A stretch of DNA of 8,445 bases from Alphaproteobacteria bacterium (GCA_017964865.1 JAGCRE010000078.1:1-8445), one strand, 5' to 3'. Positions 1-6,757 are shown, counted from the stretch's first letter. The notes: generated by a model not told the origin, from the sequence alone. Numbers and translations: made by a program.

Positions 1-390
1 CACAGTGCCGGGGTGGTTCCTGCCGACAATGAAATTATCGTTATAAATAAATCTGATTTGTTAAAGTCCAAAAAGAAATCTAAAAACGCAATTTATGTTT
101 CTGCGAAAACGGGCGATGGTATGGATGATTTATTAGACGCAATTCGCAAACGTTTGCATAAATTGACCGACGGGTTAGAAAACGCACTGGTTATAAACGC
201 ACGCACAAAAACATTATTGGAAACCGCACGTGATGAATTAAAGTCTGCAACAAAAATACGTGGTGATAATTTTGATTTAATAGCCGAACATGTTCGTGCC
301 TCAGCCGATGCGATTGGTAAAATTCTTGGCACCATAACCGCATCGGACGTCATGGACGCCACATTTTCACAATTGTGTTTAGGGAAATAA
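1..390 (+). CDS. mnmE: tRNA uridine-5-carboxymethylaminomethyl modification GTPase MnmE, C-terminal part (5' truncated by the window)
   Basis: The frame is open from base 1, so this is the last 129 residues of a longer protein. Seen: a G4 guanine-specificity motif NKSD at visible residues 16-19, a G5-like SAKTG at 34-38, then a helical region and the terminal motif CLGK. Family knowledge: MnmE ends in C-(I/L)-G-K; this cysteine and the helical domain act in wobble-uridine chemistry, while the inserted G domain sits before the last helices. MnmE works with MnmG to put aminomethyl or carboxymethylaminomethyl groups on U34 of certain tRNAs. The helix carrying 'AEHVRASADAIGKILG' is typical of the family. 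The start and the G1-G3 motifs lie outside the window. The next gene is convergent, so mnmG does not follow here as it does in many alphaproteobacteria. Identification is firm. Confidence 0.96.
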   Translation, partial: HSAGVVPADNEIIVINKSDLLKSKKKSKNAIYVSAKTGDGMDDLLDAIRKRLHKLTDGLENALVINARTKTLLETARDELKSATKIRGDNFDLIAEHVRASADAIGKILGTITASDVMDATFSQLCLGK

Positions 391-392
391 AA

Positions 393-413
393 AACACCGG
401 CAGATGTCGTGTT
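393..413 (-). terminator. Hairpin between convergent mnmE and lipoprotein gene, best as terminator for the minus-strand gene
   Basis: The arms AACAC (393-397) and GTGTT (409-413) pair. Inside them GGC (399-401) pairs with GTC (406-408), including one G-U, leaving C398 as a bulge and a loop AGAT. Read on the minus strand, the stem is followed by TTTTATTT (392-385), a good uridine tract, so it should end the lipoprotein transcript. On the plus strand the downstream run is only TTATACT, making it a weaker terminator for mnmE. Predicted by eye, with no folding energy computed. Confidence 0.6.
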
Positions 414-426
414 ATACTACCCAATA

Positions 427-449
427 ACTAACCACTAACACTAACCACT
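427..449. repeat. 10-bp direct repeat, two copies, period 13
   Basis: ACTAACCACT occurs at 427-436 and again at 440-449, separated by AAC. It lies in the 61-base gap between the mnmE stop and the convergent lipoprotein stop at 452. Function is unknown. It may be a simple slippage product in a non-coding spacer. Confidence 0.7.
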
Positions 450-451
450 CA

Positions 452-2029
452 TTATTCTTCCACTTCGATACTGTCAATCAGTGTTTGTTTTACCGGTGCC
501 AGTTTTACAGGTTTATAATTTTCATTTACAACCGCACCGCGATTATCTTCGGGAACAACCGATACAATATCAACCAATTGTGCGTTTGATTGTTCGGTCA
601 TATTTGCACCATATGTTTTCGAACGATATTTATCACGAAAACGTTCTGGGATACGAATATAATTCATCGCGTTCACACCACGTGTTTCCAGTGGCATTTC
701 CACAATTGGTGAAACATGCCGTTGTTCAATATTATAAAGTGGTGTCATAAAATCGGTTGCCGCGTCACTTACCACACGCGGTTCATCTGTGCCATTTAAT
801 TCAATTATACGTAATGCACGTTCACTGTCCCCGGTTGGGCGAATACGAACAATACCATCAACCCCGTTATAACCACTGGGGTCTAACAAATATGCCGCAT
901 GCGATTTATCAGAATATATCATACCAATCGCCATATTGGTTGCATCATATCCAATTGATGCCAATCGGTTTGGTTTTACACCCGCGACTTTCTCATATGC
1001 TGTAACGAAATTACCGTCTGTATCAACCAATGCCGCATATTTTGCCCCCGACATAGTTAAATCTGATATAACATCGGTTCCATCCCACATTGCAGTGCCA
1101 TAGAATTTTGCATCACGTGAACCAACCCCAAAATACCGCATAAATGATGCCAGCGATTTTGTATCTTCGCCCGTCCCCAGGAACAAAACAGCATCATATG
1201 GTAAATCGCCAATCACATCTTTCTTATCCAATTTGTCTAACTGTTGTATTATCGACGAACGTTCAATTGCGGTTATTGTTTCGTTTGTTAAAATGTCGGA
1301 TAAAACCTCGCGGGCACGCGTGTGTGCCGCAACACGTGCGACGTTCATTGCCGCCTTTTGTGTTGCGAATTTAATTGAATCGGTATCGCGTTCGTCATAG
1401 AAAAATGCCCCAACCAATGGCACACTATATATCTTGGATGCACTTTTTGCGACCCCAGCCAAAATATGTCCAGAATCTGTATCGGGGGCCAATATCACAA
1501 AGTTTGATCGTTTATCGTTTTGCATTTCTTTGACGATTGCTTCGACACTGTTTGTCGGCATTAAATTCATTGTCATAACCCCGTCGCCAACCGCGGTTGC
1601 GTCCGACGTGAACGATAATACAGGTAACGAAGAAGACTTTGCCGATTTTAATTCCCGCACATCATTTGCAAACAGTGGACCAACAACAACCTCTGGGTTC
1701 GAAGACAAAACTTCATTTATTGCGTCCGCCCCCAAATTCGAATCAAAGAAAGAAACCGTTAAGTTATTTGCCCCCGCGGCCAGTGTCGCCATTTCAACCG
1801 ATGTACGAATTGATTTTCCAGTTGCCGCAGCATCCCCCGTCATTGGCAACAATACCGCCATACGGTGCGATGAGTCGTCTTCGAATTTTCCATATTGCAA
1901 TGCCGCCGGCACCGTCGTCGCGTTTGTATCATCAACCGACCAACGCCCATGCGGTGTGGTGCAACCCGCCAGCACAAGTCCCAAAACAAAAAGTTTGCAA
2001 AAATTTTTTATATGCATTGAAAAATCCAT
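452..2029 (-). CDS. LpoA/YraM-like penicillin-binding protein activator, outer-membrane lipoprotein with periplasmic-binding fold
   Basis: 525 residues. The N-terminus has a lipoprotein signal: a basic start, a hydrophobic run (residues 13-22) and a lipobox L20-A-G-C23. Thr at +2 fits outer-membrane sorting. Residues about 56-428 resemble type-1 periplasmic-binding proteins: VLLPMTGDAAATG at 59-71, VVVGPLFANDV at 114-124, and NGVDGIVRIRPTGDSERAL at 388-406, a stretch typical of alphaproteobacterial 'penicillin-binding protein activator' proteins. Known: E. coli LpoA stimulates the peptidoglycan synthase PBP1A, and its gene lies divergent from rsmI, as here. The N-terminal TPR domain of E. coli LpoA is absent, so the shared role is inferred. 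Residues 428-525 form an extra tail. The start is uncertain: Met5 (codon 2017-2015) has GGA seven bases upstream and fits the predicted promoter better than Met1, which has no clear Shine-Dalgarno sequence. A LivJ-type transporter binding protein is a less likely alternative because no permease genes are nearby. Confidence 0.82.
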   Translation of the reverse strand: MDFSMHIKNFCKLFVLGLVLAGCTTPHGRWSVDDTNATTVPAALQYGKFEDDSSHRMAVLLPMTGDAAATGKSIRTSVEMATLAAGANNLTVSFFDSNLGADAINEVLSSNPEVVVGPLFANDVRELKSAKSSSLPVLSFTSDATAVGDGVMTMNLMPTNSVEAIVKEMQNDKRSNFVILAPDTDSGHILAGVAKSASKIYSVPLVGAFFYDERDTDSIKFATQKAAMNVARVAAHTRAREVLSDILTNETITAIERSSIIQQLDKLDKKDVIGDLPYDAVLFLGTGEDTKSLASFMRYFGVGSRDAKFYGTAMWDGTDVISDLTMSGAKYAALVDTDGNFVTAYEKVAGVKPNRLASIGYDATNMAIGMIYSDKSHAAYLLDPSGYNGVDGIVRIRPTGDSERALRIIELNGTDEPRVVSDAATDFMTPLYNIEQRHVSPIVEMPLETRGVNAMNYIRIPERFRDKYRSKTYGANMTEQSNAQLVDIVSVVPEDNRGAVVNENYKPVKLAPVKQTLIDSIEVEE

Positions 2030-2044
2030 TTATTTTTGTATTAT
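2017..2044 (+). promoter_or_regulatory. Predicted sigma70-type promoter of the rsmI-engB-addB operon
   Basis: -35 TTGAAA (2017-2022, 5/6 to consensus), 16-bp spacer, -10 TATTAT (2039-2044, 5/6). The expected transcript start is near 2051, just ahead of the rsmI ribosome binding site, so the leader would be about 15 bases. The -35 box lies inside the first codons of the divergent lipoprotein gene. Pattern match by eye. Confidence 0.55.
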
Positions 2045-2071
2045 TCTAAATCAAAGGGATTAAAAATGCAA
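2043..2071 (-). promoter_or_regulatory. Predicted promoter of the lipoprotein gene, overlapping the rsmI promoter
   Basis: On the minus strand: -10 TAGAAT (2048-2043, 5/6), 17-bp spacer and a weak -35 TTGCAT (2071-2066, 3/6) lying over the rsmI start codon. The transcript would start near 2036, leaving only about 7 bases before Met1 but about 19 before Met5. This supports the downstream start of the lipoprotein. The -10 boxes of the two directions share bases 2043-2044. Confidence 0.42.
2053..2058 (+). promoter_or_regulatory. Ribosome binding site setting the rsmI start
   Basis: AAAGGG lies seven bases before ATG 2066. The frame is also open back to a TTG at 2036, but that codon lies within the -10 box region and has no Shine-Dalgarno sequence, and the family N-terminus (LYIVGTPIGNLGD) begins right after the ATG. 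ATG 2066 is therefore chosen. Confidence 0.85.
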
Positions 2072-2866
2072 TATGGACTTTATATCGTTGGCACACCGAT
2101 TGGAAATCTGGGCGATTTTTCGCCACGTGCAATTGATGTCTTGAAAAATGTCGATTTAATTGCTGCCGAAGATACACGTGTTTTTGGCAAATTGGCATCG
2201 CATTTTGATATAAAAACGAAACGCATTTCGCATCACGAACATAATGAACGTGATATTATTCCCGAACTGATTGAAAAGTTACAATCGGGTATGTCGATTG
2301 CGGTTGTAACCGATGCCGGTATGCCATGTATCAGCGACCCCGGTTTCCGCCTTGTGCGTGCGGCACGTGAATCAAATATTCCGGTATTTGTTGTCCCCGG
2401 ACCGGTGGCCGCAATTTCTGCATTGGTGTTATCGGGATTTCCAACCGACCGGTTTACGTTCTGTGGATTTTTTGATTCAAAGAAATTGCACGACGACAAT
2501 CGCATACGCCACACAATAATTTATTACGAAAGTCCAAATCGCATAATGTCCACGATTACAGAACTGGCACGCGTTATGCCCGAACGTCAAATCGCAATTG
2601 TTCGCGAAATAACCAAGGTTCATGAACAGGCCATTATCGGCTATCCAGCGGATTTAATGCGTATTGAACCACCACGTGGTGAAATTGTTATTGTTGTGTC
2701 CCCCGCCCCCGAACATAAAATATCTGATGCAGAAATAAGTGAAATTGTGAACGATATAACATCCACATCAACAAAATCTGCCGCGGCCGATTTGGCACGT
2801 CGTTCGGGAATATCAAAAAAAGAGGCATATAAACGTATGCTGAATAAAGGGGGCAAAAATGATTAA
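2066..2866 (+). CDS. rsmI: 16S rRNA (cytidine1402-2'-O)-methyltransferase RsmI
   Basis: 266 residues, close to the family length of about 280. RsmI uses S-adenosylmethionine to methylate the 2'-O of C1402 in the ribosomal P site, paired with RsmH on the base. Seen: GTPIGNLGD at 9-17, AAEDTR at 33-38, HHEHNE at 56-61, VTDAGMPCISDPG at 81-93 (usually VSDAGTP), PGPVAA at 111-116, YYESPNRI at 153-160 and REITKVHE at 180-187. These are the hallmark blocks of the tetrapyrrole-methylase-fold RsmI family. Residues about 220-262 form the C-terminal helix-turn-helix-like domain (KSAAADLARRSGISKKEAYK). The segment between CGFF and YYES is about six residues shorter than in E. coli, as recalled. It is first in an operon with engB, which it overlaps by eight bases. 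Confidence 0.96.
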   Translation: MQYGLYIVGTPIGNLGDFSPRAIDVLKNVDLIAAEDTRVFGKLASHFDIKTKRISHHEHNERDIIPELIEKLQSGMSIAVVTDAGMPCISDPGFRLVRAARESNIPVFVVPGPVAAISALVLSGFPTDRFTFCGFFDSKKLHDDNRIRHTIIYYESPNRIMSTITELARVMPERQIAIVREITKVHEQAIIGYPADLMRIEPPRGEIVIVVSPAPEHKISDAEISEIVNDITSTSTKSAAADLARRSGISKKEAYKRMLNKGGKND

Positions 2867-3413
2867 ATTTGTTGGATCTTTTGATACCGTAAAATCATTA
2901 CCCAAAACACAATTTAGCGAATATGCTTTTGTTGGTCGCAGTAACGTTGGTAAATCATCGCTTATAAACGCAATTGTTGATTCACCTGTTGCACGCACAT
3001 CAAACACACCGGGACGGACCCAGTCATTAAATCTTTTTAATATCGATGACCGTATTATGATTGTTGACCTGCCGGGCTATGGCTATGCACGTGTATCCAA
3101 GGTTGATACTGCCCGCTGGTTGGAACGTCTGCAAGAATATATTAACACACGTCGCCAATTAAAACGTTTGTTTATTTTAATTGATTCACGCATTGGGCCA
3201 CGCGATTCTGATTTGGAATTAATGGAATTCTGTGATTGCAACGCGATTCAATATCAAATCGTTTACACGAAAAAAGACAAAAAGATTCGCGAAGCTGAAC
3301 AAATACAAATAAATCACACCCATCACGGTGCAATGGTTCCAGAAATCATTGAAACGTCCAGCACGAAAAAAACAGGTATTGATGCGTTAAGGAAAATCAT
3401 TGGCATTAAATAA
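2859..3413 (+). CDS. engB: Ribosome biogenesis GTP-binding protein EngB (YihA/YsxC)
   Basis: 184 residues, near the usual 190-210. A cytoplasmic TRAFAC GTPase needed for late assembly of the large ribosomal subunit in bacteria where it has been studied. Seen: G1 GRSNVGKSS at 26-34, the family block ARTSNTPGRTQ at 45-55 with the G2 threonine, G3 DLPGYGYA at 70-77, G4 TKKD at 137-140, and a G5-like TSS at 166-168. ATG 2859 lies inside the end of rsmI (8-base overlap including the rsmI stop), with a very strong Shine-Dalgarno AAAGGGGG at 2846-2853 and five bases of spacing, so translational coupling is likely. In many alphaproteobacteria engB sits beside yidC, so the present place is a rearrangement. 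All GTPase motifs are intact. Confidence 0.97.
   Translation: MIKFVGSFDTVKSLPKTQFSEYAFVGRSNVGKSSLINAIVDSPVARTSNTPGRTQSLNLFNIDDRIMIVDLPGYGYARVSKVDTARWLERLQEYINTRRQLKRLFILIDSRIGPRDSDLELMEFCDCNAIQYQIVYTKKDKKIREAEQIQINHTHHGAMVPEIIETSSTKKTGIDALRKIIGIK
3388..3393 (+). promoter_or_regulatory. Ribosome binding site supporting a TTG start for addB
   Basis: TAAGGA lies six bases before TTG 3400 and within the end of engB. The first in-frame ATG is 15 codons further on, inside the conserved N-terminal strand region (NIFVATNPSHMLDAL), so TTG is the more likely start. Confidence 0.75.
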
Positions 3414-5928
3414 GAACATCTTTGTTGCAACAAATCCATCACACATGCTTGATGCATTATGGTATGTAATGTCGGCATCAAACATATCAATTCAAGATAT
3501 GTTGATTTTTTTACCAAGCCGTCGTGCAATACGCAGCGTTGAAAAAATGATTGTTCAAAAAAGTGGTGGTGCGGCAATTTTACCCGAATTGGTCGCACTG
3601 GGCGAAGGCGTCGAAGAATTCGACTGTGAAGATGTGCCAGACACAATATCAAATACCGAACGTATTGTAATGTTGGCAAAAATACTTTCTATCGACAAAC
3701 ACATCAAAAATATTTCAACCGCATTACCAATTGCACGTGATTTAATTAAAATGGTCGACAACCTGGAAACATGCGGTGTTGACGTGTCACAAATAAACTG
3801 GGCAAATTTAGTCGATGAAAAATATGCGACACATTTCCAAGACAAGGCAAAAATTTTACAAATATTATCCGACAATGATTTTGCAATATCGGGTAATTTA
3901 CAAACAGAATCTGCCAAACGCAATGCTGACATTCGTGCATGGATTCCATACATTGAATCACAAAAATGCAAATATAAATTGGTAATTGTATGTGGTTCTA
4001 CGGCAAGTGTTCCCGCCACCGCTGATTTAATGACCACTGTTGCAAATGCACCATTTGGTCGCATTATTTTATCGGGAAAAATTGCGGGCCGACAAGACGA
4101 CTTTGAATTACCGACCAACCCATATCATTCTGAATATAAATTTTTATCACGCATTGGATATGGCATTGACGACATTATTCAAATTGACGTTGGTGATTCA
4201 GGTACAATTGATTTTATGAATTTTGCATTTAGTAATGATCCAGCAAAACCAAAAAATCCTTATACAGTTAAACACTGTCATTTAATTGAATGCGAACGCG
4301 AAAGTGTCGAAGCAGCAGCAGTTGCCGAAATTGTATCAAACGCATTAAAAGACAAAAAATCTGTATTGGTCATCACGCCCGATGCGGCCGGAAACCAACG
4401 TATAGCATCGGAACTGGCCCGGCGAAACATACCTGCAGATTTTTCGGGTGGAACACCCGCAACAATACATATTGTTGGTCGTGCGATATTAAATATGTTT
4501 GATGATTGGATTGAAAACAATTCAAAAACGTTTGATAACATATATTCTGATTCAGGCAACGATTTATTTGAAACAATTTTACGAATTGTTGATTCAAACG
4601 CTTACGATTTTATACCGAATTTTAATCCAACCGATCGTGAAACTTTACCAATATGGAACGCGTTACGCGAAACATCAAACGCGTTAAGCAAAAACAATAT
4701 CACACTAACTGTTGTTGAGGCACGTGCATTTGTTGCAGACGCATTATCTTCTGTAACAATTCGCAAAAATATTGATGACGATACGCACGTATGCGTTTTG
4801 GGAACAATTGAATCGCGTATGCAGACCGCAGACGTTATTATTCTTACCGGCCTGAACGATGGAATGTTCCCGTCCACAGGATACACAAACGCGTGGTTAC
4901 CACGGGCAATAGCACAACAAATTGGTCTTGTTCCACCAGAACACAAAATATCATTAATGGCATTGGATTTTATGAATATGTCGTGTGGCGAAACCGTATA
5001 TTGGTTACGCAGCAAAATATCTGGCGGGGTCCAAACAACAGAATCACGTTTTATATCACGCGTTACTGCACGTGGTGGAAAATTTGATACAAAAACCCAA
5101 GATGAAATCTTATCAAAAATACAAAGTTACGATAATGTTGTTATGCGTCCATTGAACTATGATGCACCAACACCACCAAAAACATGGGACGATATTTATG
5201 TAACAAATCTTGAATACCTTATTCATAATCCATATACGTTCTATGTGCGAAATATATTGAAATTAAAACAACAAGACGATTATTGGATTGGACCTGATGC
5301 ACGAAAGTTTGGAACATTGGTCCACGATATTATTGAACATGCAAAACGGGGCGATACGGCGGAAACATTGGTTAAACGCATGGACGATGCCGCAAAAAAC
5401 ATACCGGGATTAAATGGTGTGCAAATCCGTTTTTGGCACAAGCGTTTTTGTGAAATCGCCCCAATTATTGTGAACGAGATAGAATCACGTCCAAACGCAC
5501 TTGCTGAAATAAATGGTTCGGTAACAATCGATGGACATAACATACGTGCACGTGCCGACCGAATTGATGACGGTGTTGTTATCGATATCAAGACCGGTGC
5601 CGCACCTGGCAAACCACAATTGCTGGCCGGCACAATGCCCCAGTTACCATTGGAAGCCTATATGTTGCAAACAGGCGGATTTAATATAAAAACAACCGCG
5701 GTCAGCAAAACACCAATTATGATATTTTTACAATTACGCAATAATGATTCTCAACCTATCGTGTATGATGCGGAAATAACCCAGCAAATGATTGATGCAG
5801 CAATTGCAAAAACCAAAGAAATGATTGATATATTCTGTGTCGGGCGTGCCCCATATGAAAACCGTCCAAACAGTGATAAAAAATATCGCCAGTTTGACGA
5901 TTTGGCCCGTGCATACGACGATTTATAA
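3400..5928 (+). CDS. addB: Double-strand break repair protein AddB, alphaproteobacterial type
   Basis: 842 residues from a TTG start, overlapping engB by 14 bases. AddB pairs with AddA to form a helicase-nuclease that resects DNA ends for RecA loading. Seen: an N-terminal helicase-like region with FLPSRRA at 38-43 and LPELVALGEG at 61-70 (no Walker A lysine is visible, as in other alphaproteobacterial AddB); GTIESRMQTADVIILTGLNDG at 468-488, the GLNEG-type block; and SRFISRV at 549-555. A C-terminal RecB-type PD-(D/E)XK nuclease follows, with GTLVHDIIE at 638-646, RADRID at 718-723, VIDIKTG at 727-733 and QLPLEAY at 748-754. No cysteine cluster like that of Bacillus AddB is seen around the nuclease, in line with the alphaproteobacterial form. 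It is shorter than the usual roughly 950-1050 residues. addA does not follow; the next gene is convergent one base later. Confidence 0.92.
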   Translation: MALNKNIFVATNPSHMLDALWYVMSASNISIQDMLIFLPSRRAIRSVEKMIVQKSGGAAILPELVALGEGVEEFDCEDVPDTISNTERIVMLAKILSIDKHIKNISTALPIARDLIKMVDNLETCGVDVSQINWANLVDEKYATHFQDKAKILQILSDNDFAISGNLQTESAKRNADIRAWIPYIESQKCKYKLVIVCGSTASVPATADLMTTVANAPFGRIILSGKIAGRQDDFELPTNPYHSEYKFLSRIGYGIDDIIQIDVGDSGTIDFMNFAFSNDPAKPKNPYTVKHCHLIECERESVEAAAVAEIVSNALKDKKSVLVITPDAAGNQRIASELARRNIPADFSGGTPATIHIVGRAILNMFDDWIENNSKTFDNIYSDSGNDLFETILRIVDSNAYDFIPNFNPTDRETLPIWNALRETSNALSKNNITLTVVEARAFVADALSSVTIRKNIDDDTHVCVLGTIESRMQTADVIILTGLNDGMFPSTGYTNAWLPRAIAQQIGLVPPEHKISLMALDFMNMSCGETVYWLRSKISGGVQTTESRFISRVTARGGKFDTKTQDEILSKIQSYDNVVMRPLNYDAPTPPKTWDDIYVTNLEYLIHNPYTFYVRNILKLKQQDDYWIGPDARKFGTLVHDIIEHAKRGDTAETLVKRMDDAAKNIPGLNGVQIRFWHKRFCEIAPIIVNEIESRPNALAEINGSVTIDGHNIRARADRIDDGVVIDIKTGAAPGKPQLLAGTMPQLPLEAYMLQTGGFNIKTTAVSKTPIMIFLQLRNNDSQPIVYDAEITQQMIDAAIAKTKEMIDIFCVGRAPYENRPNSDKKYRQFDDLARAYDDL

Positions 5929-5929
5929 C

Positions 5930-6703
5930 CTATTCTTTTAATTCAATCATCAGTCCGCAATGGTCCGTTGGTTTTTCTGCCATACGGGGTGACATATCGA
6001 TTTCACAGTTTTTAACCATTTTTTCTGCGGTTTTATTGCACAGAAAATAGTCCAAACGCAACCCCTGGCGATTGCCAATCGTATCACGTCCGCGATAGCC
6101 ATACCCAGTATAGTCTATTGCATCGGGGTGTAATTTACGCCACGCGTCCACCCAGCCAGAATTTAACCACGATTGCATAATTTCACGTGCCGCGGGGGCT
6201 GCAATCGCGATACCTTCATAATTCTTTGGATTCCACACATCGCGGTCTTGCAATGCAACGTTAAAGTCCCCACCAATAACAACCGGTTCTTCGCTGTTGA
6301 TATATCCATTTATATAATTGGTAAAAGCACGCATCCAATCTAATTTATACGGAAACTTTGGTGAATCAACCGTATCACCATTTGGCATATAGACGTTTAT
6401 CACCCGAACACGCCCATCAATCACACATTCAATAAACCGGGAATTCACATCGGGAAAATCGGGCATACCACGCACAACATCTTCGATTGAAAAACGTGAA
6501 AAAATCGCAACACCATTATAACTTTTTTGACCATAAACCTTGATATTATATCCAAATTCATCAAACAGGTTATGTGGAAAACCGGCATCTTCGACCTTTA
6601 ATTCTTGAACCAAAACAACGTCGTATTCGCCCGCCCGCAGAATATCAATAAAACTTTGTGCGTGGGCACGTATAGAGTTGATATTTATCGTTAAAATTTT
6701 CAT
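5930..6703 (-). CDS. xthA: Exodeoxyribonuclease III / AP endonuclease (XthA family)
   Basis: 257 residues, the usual size (E. coli 268). A Mg2+-dependent enzyme that cuts 5' to abasic sites and has 3'-5' exonuclease and 3'-phosphatase activity in base-excision repair. Seen, with likely E. coli counterparts: N7, E34 in QELK, GQKSYNGVAIFSR at 58-70, Y105 in NVYMPNG, D146 and N148 in GGDFNVA, D218 in GLRLDYFL, and the D247-H248 pair in TDHCG. The full catalytic set is present. Odd: the block that is SWFDYR in E. coli reads TGYGYR at 199-204, so a glycine stands where the substrate-contacting tryptophan is expected. ATG 6703 has CGGAA seven bases upstream. The gene is monocistronic in view, divergent from the acyl-CoA synthetase and tail to tail with addB. 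Confidence 0.94.
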   Translation of the reverse strand: MKILTININSIRAHAQSFIDILRAGEYDVVLVQELKVEDAGFPHNLFDEFGYNIKVYGQKSYNGVAIFSRFSIEDVVRGMPDFPDVNSRFIECVIDGRVRVINVYMPNGDTVDSPKFPYKLDWMRAFTNYINGYINSEEPVVIGGDFNVALQDRDVWNPKNYEGIAIAAPAAREIMQSWLNSGWVDAWRKLHPDAIDYTGYGYRGRDTIGNRQGLRLDYFLCNKTAEKMVKNCEIDMSPRMAEKPTDHCGLMIELKE

Positions 6704-6705
6704 AT

Positions 6706-6734
6706 TTGAATTCCGTTTGGTTATGTATTATAAT
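6706..6734 (+). promoter_or_regulatory. Predicted sigma70-type promoter of the acyl-CoA synthetase gene
   Basis: -35 TTGAAT (6706-6711, 4/6), exactly 17 bp spacer, -10 TATAAT (6729-6734, 6/6), transcript start near 6741 and a leader of about 31 bases. A second perfect TATAAT at 6745-6750 has no convincing -35 and would start within the ribosome binding site. The -35 box abuts the xthA start and overlaps the edge of its Shine-Dalgarno sequence. Confidence 0.65.
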
Positions 6735-6755
6735 AGCCCCAACATATAATAAAAA
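6727..6755 (-). promoter_or_regulatory. Predicted promoter of xthA, interlocked with the opposite promoter
   Basis: On the minus strand a perfect TATAAT occupies 6732-6727. The -35 at 17 bp is poor (TTTTTA, 6755-6750). The transcript would start near 6720 and carry the xthA Shine-Dalgarno CGGAA (6715-6711) in a leader of about 17 bases. The two -10 boxes arise from one palindrome, TATTATAATA at 6726-6735. Confidence 0.5.
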
Positions 6756-6757
6756 AC

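Noticed and set aside
1434..2063. A 209-codon open frame on the plus strand opposite the lipoprotein gene
   Set aside because: Low-complexity Ser/Ala/Pro-rich translation without motifs or a good ribosome binding site. The opposite strand encodes a coherent family protein with a lipobox.
2036..2065. Upstream TTG start adding ten residues to RsmI
   Set aside because: It lies in the promoter -10 region, upstream of the predicted transcript start, and lacks a Shine-Dalgarno sequence. ATG 2066 has AAAGGG at ideal spacing.
3555..4118. A 187-codon minus-strand frame within addB
   Set aside because: It is the antisense shadow of a conserved coding region, with no family features and no start signals.
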